From Scolanthus callimorphus (lineage: Eukaryota; Cnidaria; Anthozoa; Actiniaria; Edwardsiidae), in the NCBI GenBank assembly GCA_033964015.1, contig CM066925.1:7974435-8038434 (forward strand): a stretch of 64,000 bases of DNA. Direction: 5' to 3'. Positions 31,084-41,895 of this stretch are shown in pieces. Each line of letters opens with the position of its first letter. The stretch's first letter is position 1. The notes below the pieces were generated by a model. The model had not been told where the DNA came from, ran no database searches, and worked only from the letters and a program-made list of their open reading frames with translations. The position numbers and the translations under genes were made by a program.

Positions 31084-32393
31084 AATCCATAGTTCAGAAT
31101 TAGCAAATGTTGAGCTGCTATGGCTGTGCAGTCTAGAGAACAACTTGAATGTTCACAAAGCTAAGAGCTCTAAACCTCATCAATAATTAAGAAATAAAAC
31201 ATTTTTTCTTCTGATATTCAATACGCGAAGACAGGATTAAATGTACAATATGAAGTTTTTGAAGCCGATGAAATCCGATTAGTGATAGGGTCATTCCACG
31301 TCAAATTGACCAATGCCTAAAATTGTTTGACCCTCTCCGATTTCCATAAAAATCACACTTTGAGTGCCTTTCAAGGTCAATAACAAGATTCCAAAATTTC
31401 AGCGTCAAGGACTTAATAGTTTTCGAGTTACAGACACATGAAATTTGTCGGCCACGCCCCTTTTGTATTTTTGCTGAGTGAAACTCCAATTTTGAGTGGC
31501 TGGCAACCCCACTCGCATCATAACAAGCCGCAAAAACGTATTTGTTTGGTAAACTGTACTACTCACACTTCCCATAACAGCCATTAAAGCCACCCTATAA
31601 GTCTTTGAATGTGTTGTTTTTTCACGCCAAACATCGGTCCAAAATGCATCTCATTATCTCAGGGTGATATTTTCTGTAACTATTTTTTTTTGCCAAATGT
31701 TACGTTTTTGTACAACATGCATTCTTATAATGTTATATGGGTGGTGAACAACCAGCAGTATCAGTAGTGACGACTTAACGGATTTTGTTTCTGCTTATTT
31801 CGAGGCTTTTAAAAACGCACAGTGGCAAAAGTCCTAAAATTACCATATTTTCGGCCTTAAGAATCGGACAGTTGACAGTTAATGTAGATCACGATATTTG
31901 AACTAGATATTCTTTCATCCTTACTTCCTACGTATACAAATTCATAACACCTATGTCGAACTCCTTCACTGCCAAACAATCAGAGGAATAATCCATGGTT
32001 CGACAATGAAATTGACCGTGGTATGAAATGGAAATGTCTTTGCATGGAATCATGGTGTTGCAGTTCTCTTGAATATATTTTGGCAAAGTTGATGCCCTGA
32101 AACACTCAGTTGGTACATATTTTTTCTGGCGTTTCTGTGAGGGTACTAGGAAAAGCATGCCGTTAAATCTTCTGTTGAGGTGAGTAACAGCGCAGTGGTG
32201 GTATTAGTGTTGTATATTGTTGTGCCAGGATAAACTACCACTAGAAGTCCACTGTGGGCCCAGCATTATTGCAAGGAAGAAACTGTACTCATGAAAAGGC
32301 AGTTTGTTAAAATGTACTGTTTATTTTAGGTCATTTCAAATCATCTCAAGCGTATTATTGATCGCATCCTTGCTACACGATAATTGTATGTAG
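31084..32393. other. intergenic, dispersed repeat pieces
   Basis: 31084-31181 duplicates 26425-26522. At about 31289 the phrase GGTCATTCCACGTCAAATTG has the look of a transposon end, but I could not find a partner. No gene supported. Confidence 0.4.
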
Positions 32394-32542
32394 CGGCGTA
32401 GCCAGGAATTTCTGAAGGGGGGGGGGGGGATAGTGAAAACATGGGACCAAAATGCACAAATTTTCTCCAGCAAATACAGTAAATGTATGGGAAAATTCAG
32501 AGAAAGGGGGGGGGTCCGGGCCCCCCTGGCTACGCCCCTGGT
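32394..32542. mobile_element. GGCGTAGCCAGG MITE, copy 2
   Basis: GGCGTAGCCAGGAATTTCTG and a G-run at the left, GGCTACGCCCCTGG at the right, body with AAACATGGGACCAAAATGC and TTTTCTCCAGCAAATACAG. About 150 bp. Confidence 0.8.
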
Positions 32543-33299
32543 ATGTCGCAGCTCTGATAATTATAGGTCAATATCTGTTTCAACCTTTGTTTTAACGTTT
32601 TAACTATACTTTTAAGTGGCCTTTTGTCCAATTAAGTTTACTTCTAGAATTCATTATACTGGTAACTAGAACATTAAGTGCCTTTTGTCATGTTTATTGG
32701 GTATAAGAGTGTTGCGTACGCATGTTGCAGAATTGTTTGCAGATAAACTCGGTACTTTATTTTTGAACTTGCATTCCGAGCATGAGCTTGCTTTATAAAG
32801 CTCGCAAATTTGATCATTTAAATGAAGTTCTCACCTTTGAATTGTGTTGAATATTGCCCTTAGGAATGGGTTGATGGAGCCATATTCGATTGATAAATGC
32901 TACAATGATCTGATATGATTTCCGTGTATAAGTTTATTAGTTATCTGTGTAGCTGATTTCAACACATTCACTGGCATCATGTGTTTCCCGTTTATAAATT
33001 AAATGTTTTAGCTTAAAACATAAATAGCTTAAAACAATGAAGAGAACAGATCATTAGATCATGATACTCTGTATGCCAGCAACTAGTGGTTTCTTTTATA
33101 TTCATGCTGCAAGTTTCATATAAGGAACGTCTCTAAAATGTCACGCAATCACATGTAGCTACATGGTTTAGAATACAGTACTTTCACATGATTTCGGTAA
33201 ATCATTTGGTAGACCAATCATCACTGTGACAATTCATCCATGTTTGCATGGGTCAAATACAACTATGGGATCCACAAAGCATTTATTGGGAGAAAAATC
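32543..33299. other. intergenic, nothing recognised
   Basis: AT-rich; no gene, RNA or clear repeat. Confidence 0.4.
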
Positions 33300-33512
33300 T
33301 AGAAAAGAAATTTCACAGGATATTTCACATGGTATTTTACAATTTAGCATTTTTATCATAACTATTTCACATCTATTTTATATGTGAAACAATGTGAAAA
33401 GGAGGAACCAAATTTCGCATCATTTAACATCATTTCACATGGTCATTTCACATGGTCATTTCACATGGTCATTTCACATGGTTATAATGTGAAATGTGAT
33501 GTGAAATATCGG
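33300..33512. repeat. TTTCACAT word cluster
   Basis: More than ten TTTCACAT or ATGTGAAA words in both orientations, including four tandem 13-bp ATTTCACATGGTC units at about 33436-33482. Its boundaries resemble a motif-dense element without detectable inverted ends. Confidence 0.7.
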
Positions 33513-33704
33513 GTATTTGGGATAATTTTGTCAATTATTATTGCCCATTTTTGCCACTTTCACAACATGACTGAGACATGACGTAATATCTATGACCTTC
33601 ATAGAGATTTGAAACACAGCTCTTAGCCAATCAGAGGGCATGTACGATCTCAATTATTTTATAACGAAGCATTCAAAATGGCTGCTATTGAACTAATAAA
33701 CATT
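33513..33704. other. intergenic
   Basis: No feature seen. Confidence 0.3.
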
Positions 33705-34015
33705 AGTATAAACCAACTAATGGTCTATTACAAATCCTGCATTCTGATTGGCTGAGCTACTAATGGTCTATTAGTGATAAACCGTGCCTGGCAAAACGTT
33801 TTGGTGGTTAACCACCACCTTTCTTTGCAAGAAAACTTGATTTTTTCAACATAAAATAATGGAATTCATTGCCAAAACCGACCAACTAGTTGGTTTATAC
33901 TAAAACAATTAGACCTCTCGTCCTCATGTGCTATGATTTCAATAGACCATTCGGGCTTCGGCCTCATGGTCTATTCATCATAGCACATTCGGCCTTGAGG
34001 TCTAATTGTTAAATA
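33705..34015 (-). repeat. dispersed repeat family C, copy 2
   Basis: Reverse-oriented copy of 16685-16985, ending GACCTCAAGG-complement and TTAA. Confidence 0.85.
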
Positions 34016-34251
34016 GTTCACTCTAAAACCTCTCTAGATTTCGCTACGAAAGAATTCTAGCGTGCCTCCATATCTACAATTTAAAATACATTGAAAACTA
34101 TCACCTGGCAAAAAATTTCCTCTTATTTGCTATAATCCGCCGGACTATTCGGAATCACTACCATTTTCGTTCTCCGCTGAAGCTTGCAAACTTTTTCACG
34201 TAGTTTTAAGCGTTTCAATAACATCAAAGCAGTTCGAATAAATTCTCATAC

Positions 34252-34480
34252 AAAATGGTTTCACCAGGAAACATTTTTGGCATAAAGTGTGAAAAATGAA
34301 GAAAGTTTCGCTTGCTCTAATGGATCGTACAAAAAAACTTTTAGATCTTATTCAATTCTGACCTTTTCGTTGGAGTTTGTTGTCGTTGCTTTCCCTTCGC
34401 TGTCCGCCATTTTGGATTGCGATAAATCCGCTGACGTGCTTATATCGCGGACGCAATATGAAAGCAAGGGCTTTAGGACG
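34252..34480 (+). repeat. dispersed repeat family A, copy 2
   Basis: Same block as 16035-16275, with TGTCCGCCATTTTGGATTGC and TATATCGCGGACGC. Confidence 0.85.
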
Positions 34481-34880
34481 AGGATGTCGTATCTCGAAAT
34501 CTCCCGATATTTCTTCGGGCCCGATAAACTTTTCGGGTGGTTATCCAGGCGAGATTTAGGAGTCCCAAAAGTGTTTCTCGAAACTCCCCAAAACCCCCGA
34601 TAACAGTCTCGTAGCCAGACGCTTCCGGTTTTATTAAGGACGCGCAAAGATTTGTGGGATAGTTTTAACAGGGCGCGCAGGGAGTTGTGGGATAGTTTTA
34701 ACAGGGCGCGCTGAGAGTTATGGGATATGTGGAGAAATCCCACAGTTCATTGTGCGCCGTGTGATACCCAATCCCAGTCCCAACACCTGCAAAACAATTT
34801 TCATTGAGTAAACTCGTCTTAGTGTGAAACCGGGACGAGACCCCATTTTAAAAGGTAACACATTCTCTTTTCCCACACGC
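34481..34880. other. spacer with ~32-bp tandem repeat
   Basis: Three units containing TTGTGGGATAGTTTTAACAG and GGCGCGC at about 34648-34735. The rest is unassigned and leads into tRNA array 2. Confidence 0.55.
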
Positions 34881-34887
34881 AAGACCT

Positions 34888-34959
34888 GATTCCGTGACGC
34901 AATGGTAGCGCGTCTGACTCCATGATCAGAAGGTTGCGTGTTCAAGTCACGTCGGGGTG
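34888..34959 (+). pseudogene. tRNA-Trp-derived pseudogene, array 2 unit 1
   Basis: Degenerate tRNA-Trp: GATTCCG acceptor, ACGC D-stem, one extra T in the anticodon loop (CTCCATGA), TTCAAGT T-loop, and a 3' end GGGGTGG that no longer pairs. Confidence 0.75.
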
Positions 34960-35037
34960 GGTCTTGCAATGTTTTTTGGCGATCCCCTCGACGCCATTTG
35001 AAAAAGTAGCACATTCTCTTTTCCTTTCCCAAGTCCT

Positions 35038-35109
35038 GACTCCGTGGCGCAATGGTAGCGCGTCTGACTCCAGATCAGAAGGTTGCGTGTTCGAATCACG
35101 TCGGGGTCA
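35038..35109 (+). tRNA. tRNA-Trp(CCA), array 2 unit 2
   Basis: Same 72-nt sequence as unit 1 of array 1, with intact cloverleaf, A and B boxes and downstream T-run. Confidence 0.93.
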
Positions 35110-35190
35110 GTGTAATGTTTTTTTCTTTTGGCGATCCCTCAACACCATTTGAAGAGTTAACACATCCTCTTTTCATGACTCCCAAGACCT

Positions 35191-35262
35191 GACTCCGTGG
35201 CGCAATGTTAGCGCGTCTGACTCCAGATCAGAAGGTTGCGTGTTCGAATCACGTCTGGGTCA
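35191..35262 (+). tRNA. tRNA-Trp(CCA) variant, array 2 unit 3
   Basis: D-loop GG changed to GT (AATGTTA) and acceptor strand CTGGGTC with a mismatch at 6-67. Possibly impaired. Confidence 0.78.
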
Positions 35263-35338
35263 GTGTAATGTTTTTTTGGCGATCCCTCAGCACCATTTGA
35301 AGAGTTAACACATTCTCTTTTCATGACTCCCAAGACCT

Positions 35339-35410
35339 GACTCCGTGGCGCAATGGTAGCGCGTCTGACTCCAGATCAGAAGGTTACGTGTTCGAATCAC
35401 GTCGGGGTCA
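35339..35410 (+). tRNA. tRNA-Trp(CCA), array 2 unit 4
   Basis: One G-to-A change in the T-stem (TTACGTG), which turns a G-T wobble into an A-T pair. Fold intact. Confidence 0.9.
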
Positions 35411-35491
35411 GTGTAATGTTTTTTTCTTTTGGCGATCCCTCAACACCATTTGAAGAGTTAACACATCCTCTTTTCATGACTCCCAAGACCT

Positions 35492-35563
35492 GACTCCGTG
35501 GCGCAATGTTAGCGCGTCTGACTCCAGATCAGAAGGTTGCGTGTTCGAATCACGTCGGGGTCA
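35492..35563 (+). tRNA. tRNA-Trp(CCA) variant, array 2 unit 5
   Basis: D-loop GG changed to GT, as in unit 3; otherwise intact. Shares leader and trailer variants (ACATCCTC) with unit 3, suggesting a two-unit duplication. Confidence 0.82.
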
Positions 35564-35638
35564 GTGTAATGTTTTTTTGGCGATCCCTCAACACCATTTG
35601 AAGAGTTAACACATTCTCTTTTCCTCTCCCAAAGACCT

Positions 35639-35710
35639 GACTCCGTGGCGCAATGGTAGCGCGTCTGACTCCAGATCAGAGGGTTGCGTGTTCGAATCAC
35701 GTCGGGGTCA
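35639..35710 (+). tRNA. tRNA-Trp(CCA), array 2 unit 6
   Basis: One change in the variable loop (GGGTT). Fold intact. Its trailer lacks the T-run and passes straight into the ATTTTTGCGACCCCTTCCAC flank. Confidence 0.88.
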
Positions 35711-35720
35711 ATTTTTGCGA

Positions 35721-37065
35721 CCCCTTCCACGCTTGGCGTCAATATTTTATGGTATTGCCGTCTTATTTGTTTTGTACCGCGATTCTAATTTGTTTTGTAT
35801 GCGATTCTTGGCGTTTTTCTAGAAAAATCACAAAAATATTGCCTATTTTCGTTGATTGAAATAGAGTACTCAAGTGTGACGTCATAAATTAGAAAAATGT
35901 TGAATTTCCCATTTTAGTCCAAGATTAATGAAAGACAAAGTGGAAAGAGAATCGATGCAAAAAATGGGGCAAATCTATCGGTTGAAACGCGACCGAGAAA
36001 TGTCCACCTGAATACATAATTTGTTTTAACAAATCACTGTATTTTAGACTGCGTTTAAAACTTTATGAACGCAACCAAAAATAGTGATTTCTTAAAGAAA
36101 ATTATGTCTTCAGGGGACCATATCTTGGTCTCGTTGCAACCGATTCACCTCATTTTTGGTGTGTAGCATTCATTTTTTATGCCCTTTCCAAATCCAAGGA
36201 CAAATATTGCTAAATCGAAAATTTGTTTTTGTGACGTCATCAAGACAAGGCAGGTATTTGTTCTTCTTTGTCTTGTTAAGCCACATGAACCATTCTTCAT
36301 ATATCCCACAATTTCATCCCAAGGACAAACAAAAACGTGGCACTTTTTAAGCCTGTCGTTCAGGAAAATGTGATTATATACATTGTGATATCAATACATT
36401 TTTCTGTACCAGTTTTCTGTATTTTAGATTGCATTATTCCTAAACGCGCGGGATGCGCGGGATGTTGCCGTGTAAGCGGGATCGGCCACCCCCCCGACCT
36501 CCAGACCCTGGTTTCAGGCCACTAAAAAAAGTGACAAAATATAGTTCCCTAATTGCTGCGTCATCACACGAAAGCTAAGGTTGACCAGACATCGATAAAT
36601 ACCTTTCATTCTCAGGCGAATTATGGCTTGACTACCAGTTTATAAGGTTCCAAGTGCTCTTTTAATATTTTGAAAATCAAGTTACCTTTGTTTTTTGCAT
36701 GCCTCCTTTAAGTGTATCCGACTTGAGATCTTTTAAAATCTCAGAGCAACGAATGTTATCATTTGCACCCATGATGACCTTTGAAGTTCATCCCTTAATG
36801 TTTTCCCACAAGTATCCCACAAGGGGAAGAAGTCAAAATCAGGGAGAACTAGCTTTGTAGAGAGGAAACATAATGGAACAAACGTTCACGTGATACGCTG
36901 TCGACCAATTAGATACTAGAAAAAGTGAATTTTGACAATTAAACCTTTTATGCAGTTCTTATATATGATTCTTGAACTAAACTAATCATTTTATCAATTT
37001 CAACTCCAAGGCATTTTGGAGAGTTGACATGCTCGTAAAACGGCAATTGTTCGAGTCTGAGTAAT
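35721..37065. repeat. segmental duplication flank, copy B (part 1)
   Basis: Colinear with 19712-20110 and onward, with an extra block at about 35870-36240 absent from copy A. Shared words: ATTTTCGTTGATTGAAAT, CTGTATTTTAGATT, GGCCACCCCCCCGACCTCC. No gene seen. Confidence 0.8.
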
Positions 37066-37430
37066 AATAGCCTTTATTCATTCACAAGATATAGAAAATA
37101 TTACATATCTTATGTTACAATTCAGGAAATGAAATAAAATATAATACAACTCTATAAAAAATAATATATAAAAAGCATGCAGCGCCTTTCATTTTATAAT
37201 ATTAAAGTAATTGGAAAATGGTAACTACTATAATTACTGTACTTGCTGAAAGAAATTTGCAACTTTCTGTCCCTATATTTTCACTTTCAGTGAAAGAGAG
37301 AGTTGTCATTAGGACTGCTAAAACCTTGTCTTTAGGTCTGCATTTCGCCATTTAAAACTATTTTTGTATCACATAGGGATCTTGATCCCAGAAAAGAAGA
37401 CAAGACAATCGCCAGATAAAGAAGAACAGG
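37066..37430. other. AT-rich spacer
   Basis: No feature recognised. Confidence 0.35.
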
Positions 37431-37432
37431 GG

Positions 37433-37605
37433 CGTAGCCAGGGGGTCCAGGGGGTTCCGCCCCCCCCCCCCCCATTCTCGGAAATTTTCCCATACATTTA
37501 CTGTATTTGCTGGAGAAAATTTGCGCATTTTCGTCCCATGTTTTCCCTATCACCCCCCCCCCCCCCCCCCCCCCCCCCCTTCAAAAATTCTTGGCTACGC
37601 CGCTG
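37433..37605. mobile_element. GGCGTAGCCAGG MITE, copy 3
   Basis: CAGGGGCGTAGCCAGG at the left, TTCTTGGCTACGCCGCTG at the right, C-runs of about 15 and 28 bases, body with CATACATTTACTGTATTTGC. Inverted relative to copy 2. Confidence 0.8.
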
Positions 37606-38042
37606 AAGAACTAATAGACCTTATGCACGCTGGACATGAAAACGAGGCTTGGTACGCAATTGCGGACAGATCGTCGGATTGTCGGAAAAAAAAATCGGTA
37701 ACCCTTTCATATCTTTTCATCGGTCTCCAAAAAGCACAAACGTACCAAGCCTCGCACCTGCGTCATTTTAAACATGGAAACGAGGCTTGGTACGCTCCAC
37801 ATTATGGAACAAGGATAAGATACGAGATTATCTAAATTTTCTGCGAATCTGTGTTACCCTCGTCGAGCTACAGTCAAACACTACCAGCTGAACGAGTGGC
37901 ACGCGAAAGTGATAACCGCAAGAGGTTCATTTGCATGTTCACCATAGCTAGCGTACATAAGGTATATTACCTTACATTTATGACTTCAAGTGCTACAATA
38001 TGTTTGTCAAAAAGTGACCATTTCATTGCGGTATTTCCAAAT
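37606..38042. other. spacer with local inverted words
   Basis: AACGAGGCTTGGTACGC occurs at about 37647 and 37779 with an inverted GTACCAAGCCTCG at about 37742. No gene seen. The end belongs to segmental duplication copy B (TTCAAGTGCTACAATATG at 37985). Confidence 0.5.
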
Positions 38043-38238
38043 AGATCTCTTTACCTTAGGCGTTAACGTTGCCCATTTCACATCACGTGGCATTTCCATG
38101 AGTATATTCTCTCTTTGTTTGGAATGCTTTCATATTCATTTATCCTTTGGTGCGTAGCAGAAAAACCAAGAAAGAATACTCATGGGAATGCCACGTGATC
38201 CGAAATGGGACAACATTACGCCCAAGGTAAAGAGGTCT
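38043..38238. mobile_element. 196-bp hairpin MITE with paralogous empty sites
   Basis: AGATCTCTTTACCTTAGGCG and its complement ending GGTAAAGAGGTCT bound arms of about 65 bp. The paralogous segments at about 20800 and 57110 read TTTCCAAATT(CC/GC) straight through, so the insertion point and an AT duplication (38041-38042, 38239-38240) can be read directly. Confidence 0.88.
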
Positions 38239-39010
38239 ATTCCCACTCCTTTTCTTCGCAACTTTGTTTCCGGGACACAAAGGTAGCACATTAAAGAGCC
38301 TCTGTCAGCCTCCATTTTGTCATCCTAGCAACATACGAAGACAGAGAAAGCATCCATTTCCATCGGCTGATTTAGGGAATGTAGTGCAATATTTGCGATT
38401 GAATTCGATAAATGAATAATAAAACTTCGTTTTTAGAAGACTATTTCAAGATTTGTACACGTAATTCGTTGTCTGATATCGACTGAAAACAATAACAAAG
38501 GAGTGGCTGACTAGGGCTCTTTAAGATGCATTTGTAAATAAATCTTGTCAAATGAGGTTGTTTACTTATTGATACTTATTTCGTCTGTTAGAGGGGATCT
38601 TGTGGAAAGTGTGACTTGTATGTGCAACGCAGAAATCGGAGCTTCGGATACCCAAGTATAATATAAGTATTATCCTGTTGCTCTGGTTGAGCTTCGCCAA
38701 TGACAATAACTCATTTGATATGCTTTTAGCATACTGCACGAGTTAAAAGGGCTGTGGTGGGTTAATGGCTAATTCGCTGGAAACCACACCCTAAAAGTAA
38801 ATCACCCCATGTGCCTGAAAAATAGTCAGATATTCTCTGATGTGGAGAAGATAAACGGTTCTCTGCACATTATATTCACCATGAAATAAATAGGAAAAGT
38901 CTTGTACCGGTTTCATTTGGCATGAGTTGTTCTTAAATGTGTCAAAATAATATGGATTCTGCTGATTTAGTCATAGGCCATCTAAACCCCGAAATGTACT
39001 TAGTTTATAT
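38239..39010. repeat. segmental duplication flank, copy B (part 2)
   Basis: Matches 20790-21180 and 57105-57605: CTTCGCAACTTTGTTTCCGG, AATCTTGTCAAATGAGG, GTGTGACTTGTATGTGCAAC, and near the end ATAATATGGATTCTGCTGAT. No coding gene; it forms the downstream flank of zinc-finger locus 3. Confidence 0.85.
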
Positions 39011-39014
39011 ACCC

Positions 39015-39632
39015 TTAAGGCTGGTTTCCATATAATCTCTTCGATCCCTTCTGTCTCGCCAATAGCATGAAATAATGCACGCAATCGATACGGCTAGATG
39101 GCGGAGTGTGTTTGTACACGGTCCCGGATCGACCAACCGTATCGACTTTTCTCTGTTCCGAGTAGCTTGTTTATAGCTTTGAATTCCTTTCACCTGGAGC
39201 TCTGATAAGAGAAAGGGGGTAAAGAGGTGCACCTTCGACCTCAGGTTTGTTAGCCGAAGGCTATTACGAGTTATCGACGTTAAATAAAGTTACTTTACTT
39301 TTCTTTTTTACTTTTGCACTCGCGATCCAAGAGATTATATGGAGACACTTCTCTCGCGATCGGAAAGACTGAAACGATCGAATGAGATTGAATGAGATTA
39401 TATGGAGATATTCAAAAGCGTCCGAACGCGACTGATGCGATTGGAATGTATCCCACAATTCATTGTTTCGAGATCAGCAGTCATTTCGATCGCGTACACT
39501 TTCAAAATGGCGCGCAAAACATTCATATCCTGGACTCATTTAACGCGATCGGTGAGATTATATGGAAACATATGATCGCGTGCGCACTATTTCCTGCGAT
39601 TGGCGAGACTGAAGAGATCGGCGCGATTATTT
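39015..39632. mobile_element. decayed element with iterated AGATTATATGG words
   Basis: Left end reads TTAAGGCTGGTTTCCATATA at 39015. GAGATTATATGGA(A/G) words recur at about 39333, 39393-39405 and 39556, and GATCG words are dense. A right end complementary to the left was not found, so the element is probably truncated. Confidence 0.55.
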
Positions 39633-39670
39633 GACTCGATGTTATGAACGTATTACCGCATTCTTCGTAT

Positions 39671-41733
39671 TCATATGATCTTATTTCCGTAGTGACTTAG
39701 TTCGTGTTTCTTACGGTTACTCGATTGTGTAAAACATTTACTGCAATATCGACATTCATAAGGTTTAACTCCTGAATGTGTTCGTTTATGTACTGTCAAC
39801 TCACCCGATGTTTTGAATGCCTTATCGCATTCTTCACACTCATACGGACTAACTCCTGTGTGTGTTCGTTTATGTACTGTCAGCTCATTCGATGTTTTGA
39901 ATGCCTTACCGCATTCTTCACACTCATATGGTCTAACTCCTGTGTGTGTTCGTTTATGTATTGTCAGCTCATTCGATGTTTTGAATGCCTTACCGCATTC
40001 TTCACACTCATACGGACTAACTCCTGTGTGTGTTCGTTCGTGTCTCTTACGGCTACTCCAGCTTGCGAAGCATTTACTGCAATATTGGCATTCATAAGGT
40101 TTAACTCCTGAATGTGTTTGTTTATGTCGTGTTAGATTACTCGATCTTATGAATCGCTTACCGCATTCTTCACACTCATATGGTTTAACTCCCGAATGTG
40201 TTTGTTTATGTACTGTCAGCTCATTCGATGTTTTGAATGCCTTACCGCATTCTTCACACTCATATGGTCTAACTCCTGTGTGTGTTCGTTTATGTATTGT
40301 CAGCTCATTCGATGTTTTGAATGCCTTACCGCATTCTTCACACTCATACAGACTAACTCCTGTGTGTGTTCGTTCGTGTCTCTTACGGCTACTCCAGCTT
40401 GCGAAGCATTTACTGCAATATTGGCATTCATAAGGTTTAACTCCTGAATGTGTTTGTTTATGTCGTGTTAGATTACTCGATCTTATGAATCGCTTACCGC
40501 ATTCTTCACACTCATATGGTTTAACTCCCGAATGTGTTCGTTTATGTCTTGTCAGCTCATTCGAAGTTTTGAATGCCTTACCGCATTCTTCACACTCATA
40601 CGGACTAACTCCTGTGTGTGTTCGTTCGTGTCTCTTACGGCCACTCCAGCTTGCGAAGCATTTACTGCAATATTGGCATTCATAAGGTTTAACTCCTGAA
40701 TGTGTTCCTTTATGCATTTTTAGCTCTCTCGATGTGTTGAATCGCTTACCGCACTCTTCACACTCATATGGTTTAACTCCTGAATGTGTTCGTTTATGTT
40801 GTGTTAGATGACTCGATCTTTTGTATGTTTTACCGCATTCTTCACACTCATATGGTCTAGCTCCTGAATGTGTTCGTTTATGTACTGTCAGATCACTCGA
40901 TATTTTGAATGCCTTACCGCATTCTTCACACACATGTGGTGTAGCTCCTGTGTGTGTTCCTTCGTGTCTCCTACGGTTACCCGATTGCGCAAAACATTTA
41001 CTGCAATATCGGCAGTTATAAGGTTTAACTCCTGAATGTATTCGTTTATGTTTTTTTAAATCACTCAATGCTATGAATCGCTTACCGCACTCTTCACACT
41101 CGTATGGTCTAACTCCGGTGTGTGCTCGTTCGTGTCTCCTCAATGAGGCGAAACATTTACCGCAATATTGACATTCATAAGGGTTTTTCCCTGAATCCAA
41201 GAAAACATGAGGATTTTTTGGATGACCTCCGAGTAACTCTCGTTTTTCTCCAGAAATAAAGTCACTAGTCCTCAAACGGTGCTTGCCATCAACTTCAATG
41301 TTGTCTTCCTTGACAACACGATTAACATCATCAGTACCGGCTTGAGAACTTGCCCCAGAATCTTCACAGTTTTGTTGCTTAACATAACCAGAACTTTTAT
41401 CCTGATCTTCACGAATGCCGGACTTGCAAACAAACTGTTTTGTACATCGTCAAGTATATTTGCAAGGTCAATTTTTTCATCATTTTCTTCAGTTTTGATT
41501 GTGACATCGAAGTCAGTGCAATCATTAACGTTACATTTTCTAGTTCTGTGCTGATTTACCGAACCAACCCGAGACGAGATCTCTTCTCCTTCGTCTGTGT
41601 TTGAGAAACTATAGTCTTCATATTCAACTACTTCTTCCTTAATCACGCGTTGAAGATAATTATCTGTTCCATCAAGAGGTCTTTCTTTGAATACTCTCAA
41701 TTTGGTTCCAATGGTGGCATGCGAATCGATCTC
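39671..41733 (-). CDS. C2H2 zinc-finger protein, 18 fingers (locus 3, frameshifted)
   Basis: The exon starts at 41733 after TTTTTTAG and reads EIDSHATIGTKLRVFK, then an acidic leader (VIKEEVVEYEDYSFS, SSRVGSVNQHRTRKC). Locus 3 lacks one base at about 41407-41413 (CTTCACGAATG, where loci 2 and 4 have one more base), so the leader frame is shifted from the finger frame, which then stays open to 39671 and ends HYGNKII. Eighteen fingers. Fingers 9-12 and 13-16 are a duplicated four-finger block with nearly the same helices (IRSSNLTRH, ASWSSRKRH, KTSNELTIH, KTSNELTVH). Nuclear DNA binding is expected. Either a one-base assembly error or a recent lesion that would leave a leader-less array. The 5' exon was not found. 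Confidence 0.82.
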
Positions 41734-41895
41734 CTAAAAAACGAGATGGAGGTTAGAAATTGAGATTGAGGTTGACATAATAAGCGTTGCCCATCTGAAT
41801 GCCAGGAAAATATCCTGTGGGGGGACTCTCATCTGACGGATCGTAATAAAGACACGAGATGTTGTAAGATAATAAAGATGTAAGGTATGCTGTAG
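41734..41895. other. intron start of locus 3
   Basis: Shared with loci 2 and 4 (GAGATGGAGGTTAGAAATTG, TTGACATAATAAGC). Confidence 0.5.

Larger units (their letters stand above)
34861..35720 (+). repeat. tandem array of tRNA-Trp units (6)
   Basis: Six units at about 148-153-bp spacing with the same leader and trailer words as array 1. Units 2-3 and 4-5 alternate two trailer types (TTTTTTCTTTTGG and TTTTTTTGG), indicating unequal-exchange growth in two-unit steps. Confidence 0.9.
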
